Positions 11,995 through 24,240 of a DNA stretch of 64,000 bases are shown here, one piece after another. The notes under the pieces are model-generated. The model saw only the letters and a program-made list of their open reading frames with translations. It did no database searches and had not been told where the DNA came from. Position 1 is the first letter of the stretch; each line of letters opens with the position of its first letter. A program made the translations under genes and the position numbers. The stretch is from Odobenus rosmarus divergens (lineage: Eukaryota > Chordata > Mammalia > Carnivora > Odobenidae): the NCBI RefSeq assembly GCF_000321225.1, contig NW_004450661.1, positions 1,064,515 to 1,128,514 on the forward strand, in the 5' to 3' direction.

Positions 11995-12165
11995 ATTACT
12001 GAGCAGCTACTATGAGTTAGACTGCTAGGAATTTTATAGACTTTATCTCCCAAGGCAACCCCATAAGGCAGATACGATTAACTGCATTTTACAAACAAGG
12101 AAACTGAGACACAGAAAGTTAAGATAATCACCACACTTCACAACCACTAAGCAGGAGAGCAGAAG
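11995..12165 (-). mobile_element. MIR relic, antisense
   Basis: 'tactgagcagctactatgag' then 'cattttacaaacaaggaaac' and 'tgagacacagaaagttaaga' is the reverse complement of the MIR core. The Can-SINE at 12170 inserted at its right end. Confidence 0.7.
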
Positions 12166-12169
12166 TTTG

Positions 12170-12376
12170 TTTTTTTCTTAAGATTTTATTTATTTACTTG
12201 AGATAGAGCAAGATCGAGAGAGTGAGAGCACAGAGGAAGAGGGAGAGCACAGAGGGAGAGGGAGAAGCAGACTCCCCGCTGAGCAGGGAGCCCAACGCAG
12301 GGCTCGATCCCAGCATCCTGGGATATGACCTGAGCCAAAGGTGGATGCTTAACCGACTGAGCCACCCAGGCGCCTC
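12170..12376 (-). mobile_element. Can-SINE, antisense
   Basis: T-rich tail, 'gattttatttatttacttga', a purine block, and terminal 'gactgagccacccaggcgcc'. Duplications 'gagcagaagttt' (about 12158) and 'gagcagaagttt' (about 12380) flank it. Confidence 0.93.
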
Positions 12377-12392
12377 AGAGGAGCAGAAGTTT

Positions 12393-13089
12393 TAACCTGA
12401 GTTTGATTCCAAACCCCGTGTCCACATTGGGACACTTCTCTCAGAAGTCTTTAACCCATTGTATGCATTTCTGTACTTGTTACTAAGTCACCGTTTCTGA
12501 GGTCCAGACCTACCCTTTTATGCTCTGCTGTGTGGTGCTGGGGCTGGGAATTCTGCAAACCAGGAATTCTAGGTTGGCCGGCTAGCCCTGTGTTGGGCTC
12601 TGTCAATAGGGCAGTAGAGGGAGAACCCAAGGCTGGATGAGGGAGGAGGGACTTTCTCCCTCCCCGTCGGAAGTCCCTGTGAACACCAGCTTCGCGGTGC
12701 TTCTCCACCCCAGCAGCAGCAGATTCTTCCCATAACAGCAGCTAAATTCATCTGGCAGTTTTCCCAACACTTACAGAAAAAGTTTATCACATCCCCCTCA
12801 GAGACTCCAACATAAGCCAGCAAGCACTCCTTTTGTGAGGTTTGGGTCCCAGCCCCACAGAGGCCCTCTTCCCAGCTCAGAGGCCCAAAGCAGCGTCCCC
12901 TCCTCAAAGTCTGAGCTTTAGATCCTCAGAGTGGCTCCTCTTCAGTTTCTAAGATTTAACGACCCCAACCTCTTGCATTTGCTCCATTAGCTCTAGGGGG
13001 CGTAGCAATTCCTGCTATGGCTAACTCCATAATACTCTCAGAGTTCTCTTTTACTCTTTTAGGTACATAGTGAACAACTTTACACCTCT
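12393..13089. other. No gene seen
   Basis: Moderately GC-rich intergenic sequence. Overlapping short frames on the minus strand (12451-12907) carry no recognised domain and are taken as chance. Confidence 0.45.
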
Positions 13090-13560
13090 TAAGTCTGGAG
13101 AAGCTCTGGCCGGGGAGAACTTACTCTAGGAAGCAAGTGAACCCGAGTAGTGCAAGGCTGAAAACTGAGCGTTGGTCCTCCCAGATCCCCTCCTCAGGGC
13201 CAAAGCAAGCATCTTCCAGAGGCCAAGAATATCTGCTGCTGATGTCTCAGAGCTGTGTGCCCCAGGGAAAGTGCTTTCAGCTGCAGGGAACTAGCATGCC
13301 CAAGGCTCCATCACTTGCTAGAGGTGGCTCATGGCCAATGACTGGCTGAATGAGGGGATGTAAAGGCCAGCCCTCCTTGCCTCCCTGTAGGATCAGCTGA
13401 TTCCTCTGGAGTTACCTCATCGTGGGACGCTTCCTCCCTCTGCTCCATCCTGCTTTCCTCAGTTTCTTCAAGGTATGTCTCCCTACAGTACTTCCAATAA
13501 ACCTCCTGGGGGCAACTGTCCATCTCAGTTTTTCTTCCAGGTATTCCCCATGTGCCAACC
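13090..13560 (+). repeat. Possible old LTR remnant with polyadenylation signal
   Basis: The right half ('ccctccttgcctccctgtag', 'tcctcagtttcttcaaggta', then AATAAA at 13496-13501 followed by 'cctcctgggggcaactgtcc' and 'atctcag') has the R/U5 layout of old ERVL-class LTRs. The left edge is vague. No partner LTR or internal region was recognised nearby. Confidence 0.4.
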
Positions 13561-14353
13561 TAAATTAATGATGCCTGGCTCTAGGGTCTGCAGGAATTCA
13601 GGTGGGCACCACGATTGAGCTTGGAGTGGTGGAGGGCAAATACTGAGAAAAAAAAAAACTATAAGCTGTAGGGTCAGTTCATAACTGCATTGCCATAAAC
13701 CTAAAGTGAAACAAAAAGAGGGTATAGGATTACAGGTCCTAAGAAATACCCAGTGCATGGAGGGTGTGGGTGGTCTCACGCTCTGGCACTGGGGGTATTT
13801 CTATTGTCCTGCATTTTCACCTACTTTTCAGCTTTAAAAAGTCAAGTTGCCTCGCTTCCCTGAGGCCAGTCCAGAATGCATATGCCAAATTGGCACAGCA
13901 AAGCAGTGCATCTTATTTTTCTTTTCCACTGCTGATAGTTCTATAAATAAAAGGGAAAACAATGTATGAGATCACAATTTATTTTCAGTTCACATTATAT
14001 CGAAAAACATTAACTTCTGGTGAGAAGGAATCATTTTAAATTATTAAAACCCTGAAAATGCTAATGAACAAAATAGTCATCTCCCATAACATTATGTATT
14101 TTAGAAAGTTGCTATTTGAGTTTTTCAAAGCCTTATTCATGGACTGAGTTTCTTAGTCTGCAAATAAATGTAAGTGTTCATAAATGCCATTAAAATTGTA
14201 TCCTACAGTTTTGAAACAATATCCAATTAGTTTTTAATGAAAGGAAATGTATACAAAGAGGATAAAAAATTCTCCAATTAATAGTATGGCCGATAGCTCA
14301 ACAATGAATAAAAACCTCCTTGGGACACTTTTCATCGAAGAGAATGGACTAGT
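13561..14353. other. No gene seen
   Basis: Unique-looking, increasingly AT-rich intergenic sequence without recognised repeats or exons. Confidence 0.5.
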
Positions 14354-14586
14354 TTTATTTTATTTTATTTATTTATTTTTAAAGATTTATTTACTTATTT
14401 GAGAGAGCGAGAGCAAGAGCACACATGCACAGGTGTAGGGGGAGGGGCAGAGGGAGAGAATCTTCAAACAGATTCCCCGCTGAGCACAGAGCCTGATGCC
14501 GGGCTCAATCTCACGACCCATGAGACCATGACCCAAGATAAAACCAAGAGTTAGACGTTCAACCGACTGAGCTGCTCAGATGCTCC
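14354..14586 (-). mobile_element. Can-SINE, antisense, older subfamily
   Basis: The TTTTA-rich tail grows at the left. 'gatttatttacttatttgag', a purine block and a decayed head 'gactgagctgctcagatgct' follow. Duplications 'ctagttttatttta' (14349) and 'ctagtttatttta' (14586) flank it. Confidence 0.9.
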
Positions 14587-14860
14587 TAGTTTATTTTAAA
14601 TATCATTATAAGTTATAACTACATTTTGTTTCAGAGAGATAAAAGCTTATAGCAACTAAATATCTGGCTAAAAGAAGTTTGGTTTTCCGACCAAATTTAG
14701 GATGAGGAACAATTAAAATATCACTTAAAATGAAGGACTTATTGGGACAAAGTCTCAACTAAATCCTAGATATAATGATAAATTCTATGCTTTAACCTGA
14801 TGTACTATTACTAGAGTCTTCCTTAAGGCCTTAAAATAGTGCTATGAAACAGTCTAATCT

Positions 14861-14976
14861 GGGGGTGCCTGGCTGGCTCAGTCAGTAGAGCATGCGACTT
14901 TGGAGCTCAGGGTTGTAAGTTCAAGTCCCATGTTGGGTGTAGAGATTACTTAAAAATAAAATCTTGAAAAAAAAAA
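14861..14976 (+). mobile_element. Short Can-SINE, sense (lacking CT block)
   Basis: The head 'gggggtgcctggctggctca' leads to 'tgttgggtgtagagattact' and a 'taaaaataaaatcttgaaaa' tail, so the CT-rich block is missing. Duplications 'gaaacagtctaatctg' (14846) and 'gaaatagtctagtctg' (14977) flank it. Confidence 0.92.
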
Positions 14977-15018
14977 GAAATAGTCTAGTCTGCATATTTT
15001 TATAAAATCTGCATTGTA

Positions 15019-15235
15019 GGGGTGCCTGGGTGGCTCAGTCGGTTAAGCATCCAACTCTTGATTTTGGCTCAGGTCATGATTTCAGAGTCGTGAGATCGAG
15101 CCCCAACATGGACTCCACACTGAATGTGGAGCCTGCTTAAGATTCTCTCTCTCCCTCTCCCTCTGCCCTCCCACCCCCCACCCGCACATGCACTTGCATG
15201 TGTGCGCACATGTGTGTGCTTGCTCTCAAAAAAAA
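15019..15235 (+). mobile_element. Can-SINE, sense
   Basis: Full-length sense element with an expanded CT/CA/TG-rich region at 15142-15228 and a poly-A tail. Duplications 'aaaatctgcatt' at 15004 and about 15233 flank it. It sits 40 bp from the preceding sense SINE, and the two have separate duplications, so they are independent insertions. Confidence 0.93.
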
Positions 15236-15244
15236 AATCTGCAT

Positions 15245-17049
15245 TTTATTGGGATATATTTTATGTGTGCTTATATATACCGATGCCCTGGAGCTTTGCA
15301 TTTTAAATTTGATTGTAAATCTCCTCCTAGTAATAGTTTCTTGATTTTCCTCTTTTCCACTGCTTTCCATTTTCTCTTTGCAATAACCTCTCACTCCATT
15401 GCCTTCGTGGACAGTGCAGACAAGAAGACACTCTGACCAAGGCGTGGGGGGAGGAAGGAGCCCAGGCAGAGGTACAATGGCCAGTGGAGTACTTCTCCTG
15501 CCATCCAGTGTCCTCACTACCATTGAGAAAGGCCTGGAAAGGCCGTCATTCTTTCAGAGTAACAAACTAAGAAGGCTGAACATATCAGCATAGTTCCATG
15601 TTTTAACCGCAAGAACCAAAGCTTCATATTTCAACTATAGTTTCCAATTTTAGCCCGGTGAAAACTGAATTTATATACAAACACAAGATTAATATGATTA
15701 CTTGTTAATAGGCCCCACAGCAACTTAATTAAAGTAATATGATCACTTGTTACAATGCTACCTAGCAACTAGGACTCCTTAGCAGCCAGCTATGTAGTAC
15801 ATGTAAGTAACTTGTTTGAATGGTGTTGGTTCCTTGAACTATGTTTAAGACCCTCTCATAATATTTTTGTACATATGGGTTTACTTGCATGTGTCTGTAT
15901 TTATACTGCTCTTCAGTCTACAGTAGATTTGAGGAGCCTTTCCAGAATCATATATACAATGGAAGAGGGAGCTTGAATTAAACAAACAAACAAACAGTGT
16001 GCTGGCATTTGCTAGCTGACAGCAACCAGCCCCCTCTGTATGGGTATATGGGCATAATAATATTTATGTGGTATCGGGGGTTAAATGATACAGTACATGC
16101 TAGGTGTTCCCTAAATGATAGCTATTATTACACTCAACCAAGAAATAAAAATTCACAGCACATCCCCCCAAGGCCCAGGGATTACACTGGTGGAAGGACT
16201 ATGACCGACAGGAAGGATAAGGTTCCCATGGTTTCTTTGGTTGTCATTAGCAGGGCTTTTGCACTGGAAAGCCAAATAGAATTTGAGGACGAGCACTATA
16301 GGGCCAATGAGTATGATGTGACGCTTTTCTAATATTTTATCCATGTTTCAGAATACAGCTGCATATATTTGGAAGACAGATTGTCAAAATCCCCTGCGAC
16401 CACACAGTAGGGTAGTTTTGGTTCATTATTTCCATGGCAAAACAGCTTACTTGTTGGTATTTTATTTATATGCATATTTGCTGGAGAGCTGTGGATGTTA
16501 GCAGAATGAGGAGGACAGGGAATACTCGGCACTGATGCACTTTTGTTTGTTTTTCTTGCTGTCATAGTATAAATTGCTAAGGAAAAAAGATAAAGACACA
16601 CTTCGAAGAAGAGTATCTTACTTTTTAAGTTGTGGTGTATGATAACAACAGGTCAGAGAGTATTCAGGTAATTAGAAAAATCTTTACCTACAGGGAGCAT
16701 CCCTTTATGGTATATTTTGCAATGATGATTACTTAGCCCCCCAAATATTCGCTCCCCTCTTATTATCATGGTGTTTTTAAGAATTTCTTTTGTAAAATGT
16801 ATAGGATGTAATTAAGTTCATGAGAAGAACTTTTAGAAATACCAATATTCTAGAGAAAATCCTCAGAAAAAGAAAACTCATAAAGAGAACTGAGAAGTGG
16901 CAGGCCTGCTGAAGCAGCCCATTCCAGCATTTGAAACTGGCGCAGGTGCCACCCACAAGGACTTATTCCCTCTTCCTCTCCTGCCTGCTAGGGTAATCAC
17001 GAGGCTTCACTTTTGGTATGCTCAGTTATGGACATTTTATACCTGAAAA
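15245..17049. other. No gene seen; minor MIR-like and (CAAA)n pieces
   Basis: Intergenic sequence. It includes an (AAAC)n run at about 15979-15996 and a decayed MIR-like tail at about 16050-16135. The 111-codon frame at 15997-16332 has no recognisable similarity and covers the MIR-like stretch, so I do not call it a gene. Confidence 0.45.
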
Positions 17050-19890
17050 GGGAAGAAGGAGATTTTACCTTGAAGAAGCTGCAAGAATTAGCTAGCATAT
17101 ACTGGCAAGGTGCCAGGGTGCTTGATTAAAGAAGCCAGAAAATAAGACTGGGCAAGCAAGAATTCATTGGCTTGGGGACATTTCTCAGTGGCAGAAGGGT
17201 GGATCGTAGACACCTGGAGAAAGTGGTAGTTCATACTTAGAGAAGTTGAAATGCCCACGTGGCCATGGCAGATGGTGGATGGTGGCAGAAGGGATTTAAA
17301 GGCTCAGGAAGGTGAGCATGTTGGCAAATAGATATTATATGAAGCCAGAAGACCCACCAGAGGATTATGTTCTGTAGGAGGGCCTAGAAGTCACATCATT
17401 TACCAAACTATCAGGAATGTGCTAATGAGACAGGCACCGGTCTCACCAAGAGGATGAGTCCTGGCTCCTCTCTGTAGGCCAGGGCTGATGGTGGGTGATG
17501 CAGTCATAGGACGGGGCTCATTGGTAGCAGTGGGGATGATGGGATTCTGAAACACCACAGCCCAGTTGGTGGCCCTTAGCTTCCAGAAGCCAGGGAAAAC
17601 AATTATGGTAATGACCGGTAAATATGGAGATATAGCTAAGGAGACTCAATCAACAAGGGAGCTCTGGAGGTGATTAAGTGAACAGGGCATCCTTAGGGAC
17701 AGGATAAACGGGAAAACAACAAGGGTGTTGCTTCATACAATCAGAAGAAAGCAAGAATGGGTGAGCAGAAGGCTGAGGGCAGTTACCCCAATAAAAAATT
17801 GTGACCCCTTGCTCAGTTCCTAAGTCAATCGGCCTATGCCAATTTTCAGACTCCAAATCTATTGATTGAAAATGTGAATAGGTCCCCAGGAAAAATATAT
17901 GGTAAAGATTCTTCTAGTCCATCCCCAAAGGACCTTCAGGCATTTACTCAGAGAAAGGAGAATGGCCAGACATTTGGGGGCATTATGGACATAGGAAGTT
18001 AACGTGGGAACCTGAAGTGTCATTGTGACCCTCCATTGTGGCATAGCTAGACCCATCAGTGTGCATTCAACATGGAAGGGGCACTGAACAACCTAGTAGA
18101 CAAAATCACTTGGCCAGTTGACCTTAGCCAGCCTTTATCTTCAGGAACCCCAGAACTGGCACAATGGACACGTGAACAGAGTGGTGTCAGAGATAGAGTT
18201 TATGCACGAACTTAAGAACATGGGGTCCTACTTACCAAGGCCTATCTAACTATGACTGCTTCTGAATGTCCAGCCTGCCAGTAACAGAGAGTGATACTGA
18301 ACTCACAATATGGCACTGTTCTTTGAGAGACCAATTTGCCACTCATTTTAATGTGTACTACACTGGGCCAGTGATTAATTCTTACAGAAAAAGAAATTTA
18401 TTACAGTTATGAATTTGCCTTTCCTGCCTACAGAGCCTCAGCCAGCACAATTATGACATTCCTTATGGAGTTGCCCAATTCATAAGCATGGGATCACTCA
18501 TGGTATCGAAGTGACGGGGGGTCAACTTCATCATCTGACCAGGGGAGCAACTTCACAGCAAAGGAGCTGCAGGAGGCAGGGAGTCAATGACTATTGGATC
18601 TACTGGTCATTTCACTTATCACACCATCCAGAAGGCAGGCCTGACAGAGCACTGAATGGCCTTCTGAAGTTATAACTGAGTGCCAGCTTGGAAACATACT
18701 TTGGAAGGAAGGAAAATAGGTACTATAAGATGCAGTATATGTACTTACTTAACACCGAATCAGGTTTCTATATATGGCTTGGGAACCATGGAGTGGAAGT
18801 GTGAGTGGCCCCATTTACCACCATTTCTAAAGACCCACTGGGGAACTTTGTGATTCCTGTCCCCACAGTTCTGGGTTCTGCAGGGTTATAGGTTTTGGTC
18901 CTGAAAGAGGAAGCATTCTTGCTGGGGTCTTATTGAACCACAACCTAAAACTGCCACTGGCCACTGTGGACTCCTGTGTCCAGGGATCATCATGAGAGAA
19001 GAGAGTCACCATCTTGTCAGGGGTAATTGGCCCTGATTATCAGGAGGAGATAAGCCTGCTGTTATATGGTAAGAGCAAAGAGGGATATCTATGGAATGCA
19101 GGGGATATTCTTGAATGTTTCATGGTACTCTATTGACCAGTTGTGACTGTGAATGGAAAAGTGCAGCAACTCTGACCTATTGAAGGAGTCAGGGATTCAG
19201 ATTCCTCAGAAATGTGGGTTGGCCACACCATCATGTAATCTGCCAAGACCTCCAGAAGTGATAGCTCAGTGTGAGTAAAATTTAGAATGGATAGTGGAAG
19301 AAGAAATTGATGAGTACCAATTGCAACCCTACAATCAACTGTAGAGATGGGTGCTGTAGTTTATCTCATTAATTTCCTACTTCTAAGTTTTTCTCCACTG
19401 GAAGAAAGCCTGTATGAATCATGGAGTTATGGAAGGATAAGTTGCAGTGTTCAAGGCAAAGAAATGCTCTCTTTGTGAAGAGATTGAGCCAAAACGGAAT
19501 ATGGTGGGGCGACTAGGGTTTGACCATTTCTGCTCAGACAGACATTTCTCCAAGAGGCAGTATTTGCTCTGCAGTTTGCTATTGAACTGGCTGAAATTTT
19601 CTCAGAGTTGCACCATGGTCTGAAGCTCTTTCTACCTAATCCCCCATCCTCCCCCTTCTTCTTTAGCAGAGATCAGACCTGCGCTGCTGTCTGAGACTTT
19701 CCATGCCTACTCCTATTCCCTTTCTCCATTCTCGTTCACAGGTATTAGCCTCAGTGAAACTCTTGCACTCCTAATTCTACCTCAGCATTTGCTTTCCAGA
19801 GAGCTCATACTGACTCATCAATTGTGAGACCTTCCCAGCTTGTGCCTTTATATGACTCAAGTTAATAAATCCTCCTTTTTTTTTTTAGTT
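17050..19890 (+). mobile_element. Decayed ERV-L provirus, sense (pol remnant with dUTPase-like 3' part)
   Basis: Between about 17.9 and 19.3 kb the sequence follows the order of an ERV-L pol 3' half. An RNase H/connection-like stretch comes first (to about 18.13 kb), then integrase (about 18.13-18.73 kb; the core strand leading to the 'QGSNFTAKEL' segment near 18540 is readable). A dUTPase-like portion follows at about 18.83-19.12 kb, which is the position established for the ERV-L group. It is broken by several stop codons and single-base frameshifts, for example near 18575, 18600 and 18655, and by lost segments. A possible 3' LTR with AATAAA near 19866 ends it. No envelope is seen, consistent with ERV-L. 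The left boundary is approximate. It cannot make a functional protein. Confidence 0.75.
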
Positions 19891-20440
19891 CTTTTATCTT
19901 TTTTCTTTTAAAAAGAATCAATGTTATGTGTACATATTAAAAAAGCAAAACAGTCCTACAAAGTTTGTAATAAAAAACAGCACCCTTTGGGTCCTCTCCC
20001 ATGGTTTCTTCCTTCTAGTAGGCATTTATTTCTCCTTGTTTACCTGATAATTTTGGTGTCTCTCTCCATGTCTCCAAATAACATGATTGTATTGTTACTA
20101 CTTATTTTTTCCATTTTAGTCATGATCTATTCCACTACAGAATTCTGTTCCACCACAGGATTTAGCTCTCTTTCCATCCCCTACTCTTACCACTCATATG
20201 CACACTTTCCATAGTTTTTATACTCCGAAAGTGTTAAATTATATTCTGGTTAGATCAATATTCAATGTTTACATGTGATGACTAAGTGATTGTTATTCAG
20301 AGTTAAGCATTGTAGTATACTATGATTACATTTATTTTCCTGCAAATTGAAATTAATCATTGTTTGCTTTTTTTTTTTAATCTTCTTAGTTCTCTATGTG
20401 CCCATCACTAATTCAAGCCCATGTGTCTAAATACCCTCTT

Positions 20441-20900
20441 GGGCACCTGGGTGGCTCAGTCAGTTGAGCATCTGACTCTTGGTTTCAGCTCAGGTCATGA
20501 TCGCAGGGTTGTGAGACTGAGCCCCGAATCAAGCTCCACACTCAGCACAGAGTCTGCTTAAGATTCTCTCTTCCTATGAAGGGGAGTAAGTCGGAGGGGG
20601 AGACAAACCATTAGAGACGATGGACTCTGAAAAACAAACTGGGGGTTCTAGAGGGGTGGGGGGTGGGGGGATGGGTTGGCCTGGTGATGGGTATTGAGGA
20701 GGGCATGTTCTGCATGGAGCACTGGGTGTTATGCACAAACAATGAATCATGGAACACTGCATCAAAAACTAATGATGTAATGTATGGTGGTTAACATAAC
20801 AATAAAAAAATTATTTAAAAAAAAAAAAGATTCTCTCTTCCTCTCCCTCTGCCCTGCCCTCTCGCTAGTGTGTTCTCTCTCTCTAAAAAAAAAAAAAAAA
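20441..20900 (+). mobile_element. Can-SINE, sense, split by an L1 insertion
   Basis: The head 'gggcacctgggtggctcagt' and middle occupy 20441-20575. The CT-rich block and poly-A resume at 20828-20900. Outer duplications 'aataccctct' at 20430-20439 and 20901-20910 define the SINE insertion. The interruption is the L1 3' end at 20576-20827. Confidence 0.95.
20576..20827 (+). mobile_element. Very short carnivore L1 (3' UTR only) inside a Can-SINE
   Basis: About 250 bp of L1 3' UTR in sense orientation, including the G-rich tract at 20640-20672 and a terminal 'aacataacaataaaaaaatt' plus poly-A. Its 15-bp target-site duplication (agattctctcttcct at 20561-20575 and 20828-20842) is a perfect repeat of SINE sequence, which proves insertion into the SINE. 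It is closely similar to the reverse complement of the 7.4-7.6 kb L1 3' UTR. Confidence 0.95.
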
Positions 20901-21927
20901 AATACCCTCTCAAGATATTGAGGCACATTATGTGTTCTATCACGTTTATCTTCATGAAGAAGTCTTTCTCTTGGAGCCTTCTGACTTGGCCCATTAGAAC
21001 TCATTGCCTTCTATGCATGGTGTCCAGATGTCCCCCTGGCTCTTCCCTTATAATCCTCATGGGATTCCAAGAGTTTCTCTTATATGTTCAAGCTCCTATT
21101 TCCTATAAACTGTGTCATTCCCTTTTTTGGTTTCTTCAGTTACTATGTTGGAAAACGTTCTCAAATAACTTTTCGAGAAAGGGTGCATAGGAGGTGAGAT
21201 GTTTTTGAGATCATAGATGTCTGAAATTGTCTTTATTCTACCCTTTCATTTCACTTTTAACTTGGTTGGATATAGAAGTTTAGGAATTAATTTTTCTACA
21301 GAATTCTGAAGGCATTGCTTTATTGCCTTTTAGTTTATAGTTTATTGAACAACCATTATGTATCAGATTGTTCTATATTTATCCATGTGATGCATCTGAT
21401 ATCTGATCTTCTTGCCATCCCAGCATTCTAAGAATTCATGAACTGTGTTTTGGTGTACAAGCCACTCAATTGTACTAGGCACTCAGAGTACCCTTTCATT
21501 CTGAAAAGGCTTGGCCTTCAAATATGGGAAATTCTCTAGATTTTTTTTTCTTTTATGATTTCTTCACCTCTTCTATTTTTCTGCAACCCTGTTTATTTGT
21601 ATACTGGAGCTCTGTATCATCTTATCTTCTTTTCCTATTTTCTACATCTTGGTCATTTTACTCAGTCTTCTGGGCAATGTCTTCAACTGTATCTATCAGC
21701 CCTTATATTGAATTTTAAATTTATATTCTTTTTAATTTCAAAAATCTTTTTTTGTATATTCTAAATGTTCCTTTTTATCCTGTTCTTGTTTCACTGTTGA
21801 AATTTCTTCTTTTATCTTGGACTAAGTTAAGACTGGGAACAGGGCAGCTCTGGGGTTGTTGGTGTCAAGAATTAGTGAATTTCATGCTAAATCCTTAGGT
21901 GATAGGTCCCAACTATGGTGGTCTTTT

Positions 21928-22106
21928 TTTTTAAAAAAAGATTTTATTTATTTATTCATGAGAGACAGAGGGAGAGAGAGAGAGAAGCAGGGGGAGAAGC
22001 AGGCTCCCAAGGAGCAGGGAGCCCGATGTGGGACTCGATCCCAGGACCCTGGGATCATGACCTGAGCCGAAGGCAGACGCTTAACCATCTGAGCCACCCA
22101 GGCGCC
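21928..22106 (-). mobile_element. Can-SINE, antisense, young
   Basis: Full antisense element with a perfect 15-bp duplication 'ctatggtggtctttt' at 21913-21927 and 22107-22121. The tail region 'gattttatttatttattcat' differs slightly from the ...ttgacag type of most neighbours. The perfect duplication suggests recent insertion. Confidence 0.96.
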
Positions 22107-22121
22107 CTATGGTGGTCTTTT

Positions 22122-23849
22122 GCTTTTTCAGTTCAAATGACAGAAAGTGGTTGGCTGGGATTGACTGGTCCATCTAGGATAGGTATTACTCCAGCCCAAT
22201 CAATTAGAACCAAAGATTAAGTATACTACACTTGGCTATACCATACTTGACTATACTAAACACGACTCCCAGATTCTCACTACTGATAGCTGTGGAAACT
22301 GTTCTCAGAGAGGGTAAGATGTATTATAAGCAGGAAGATTTGTTTCCTAAAAAGATTTGTTTCTCTGGTGTTTCTTCTTGAGATAGTGGGAAAGTATTCT
22401 TCAATACTTTTTATACTTGAAACTCTTAGTATGTGTTAGACTACTGAACTTAAAATCATCAATAGAGGGGGAAATTCTCTGCATTTAAGATCAGTCTTTA
22501 TGGAGTAAAACTTTGTTTTACATGAAAACCCCTTGGAGGGGTTGCTTTTTAAAGATGGGTATCTTCAGGCCCTGCCTCCAAAGGTTCTTATTCATTTGAT
22601 ATGAGATGGAGTATAGGAATTTGTATATTTAACAAATCCTGGATGGTACTGATCTAGTATTAAGAAATTAAGATCCACACTTTGAGAAACACCTGTAGAG
22701 AAGGACTTTTTGATGCTTGTTACAAAAAAATCTGATTTTATTTCAGGATTCAAGAGAACACATGAATTCATTAAGGTAAATATATAAAAGAAAGACTTAG
22801 GTATTTAATACCTTATTGGGGGATGTTTTCCTTAACTCACTAGTTTGGATGGCCACCAGAGTAAATTCTTCTTGGCAAGAGTTACGGAGTTGCTGCCAAA
22901 AGTTCTTAGTAAAAAATTCGAATTAAGAATTCAGATCAATGAGGGCATGGCACAATATCATAATTATCATAGTCACCTCATCACCTACTGGCCTAATCAA
23001 TTTTCTGGGAAAAAGGTTTCTTATCTCTTAAAGAGAAGTCATATATTTTTTTAATTCTCTGTGTCCTCAAATGTATCAATATTATAACAATGACATTGGA
23101 CTTAAATTTTATGAGTCAAGCGCCCTATATGCTATCATGTGACTCAGAAATGGGATTTGTGGAGGAAAATTTTTAAAAGTTAATCCATGTTGACTTAGCT
23201 TTAGAATGAGTTAGCATTCAGTTCCTTCCTTTTCGTAGGTTTTAACAATTGTAATGATGCATCAGTAGGATTTTTTTCTGCTCTTCATTCACATTCTTTT
23301 AGATATATGAAATTACTACTTAATTATAACTTTGTTGTGCCACACACATGTACACACAAAAATGTTTATAGCACATGCTAGCTTCTGTGTTGTTTAACCA
23401 TTATTTTGATTTTAACCTTGTTTAACCTTTGTTATAACAAATACAAATACAGTTAATTTGAACTAATTACCAAATTACATTAATGAAAGATATGTATGTT
23501 AAAAACAATTTCATATAGGTTATGTACAAGATAAAAATAGAGGAAATGATCATCTCATTACAGTGTAAAAGTCTTGGTAAACTGAATTTACATTCCACTT
23601 TCAAGTAGCAAGTTTATGAAGTATCTATATCTCATGCCTAAGACCTCTCACTAAGGTTCCGATTTTACTAACCTCAGTAATCTAGAGTACATTTTGATTT
23701 GGGTATCCTGTAGTGACTGAATCATCTCCCATAAAATGTTTCTCATCCCCATATTTCTGGTCTCTTATGCTTATAACATTAGAACTAATTTTGCTTTTTC
23801 CTATACTTAATCCGTTATCTGTTTTGTCACTATATCTATTAGTTAGGAC
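22122..23849. other. No gene seen
   Basis: AT-rich unique-looking intergenic sequence with no recognised repeat or exon. Confidence 0.5.
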
Positions 23850-24240
23850 TCTTTTGGTTGCAAGAGATAGAGTTTCCAATTAGCTTAAGGGAAAAAAAGG
23901 AATTTGCTAGAGGATCCAAGGGTAGTTCCCAGAATCAAAGAAAGAGTTGCAAGAAGTGGAATAGGTCTAGGAACCTCTGGAATTAGAACAGCAAAATGGT
24001 GCTGCTAGAATACGCTTTCTATCTGGATGATAACTACTTTCTGGGGATTTTCCACAGGGTTGAGAACCAGTAGACGCCTTGATGTCACACAACTACAACC
24101 CAATGTGCCTAGGGAAAAACTGAGTTTGGCCTCCAGTTTAAATTCAGCCAGTCTCAGGGAGGCATTCTTATTGGTCCAGTTGGGGTCATATGCCTATTCC
24201 TTGGACTAATCACCATGGCTCATGGGATGCTATACTCTGT
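23850..24240 (+). repeat. Possible ancient interspersed repeat, unclassified
   Basis: 'agttaggactcttttggttg' and 'caagagatagagtttccaat', then 'tagcttaagggaaaaaaagg', recur as a phrase in mammalian genomes. The remainder is not assignable. A pure A run lies downstream at 24751-24771. Confidence 0.35.

Larger units (their letters stand above)
19891..21730 (-). repeat. Possible ancient antisense L1/HAL1-like sequence
   Basis: T-rich text with 'tgaaattgtctttattctac', 'aacttggttggatatagaag' and 'tctgaaggcattgctttatt' (about 21220-21320) resembles an inverted ancient LINE seen across mammals. A related stretch lies at about 30930-31760. It is split by the SINE at 20441-20900. Boundaries and family are uncertain. 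Confidence 0.3.
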
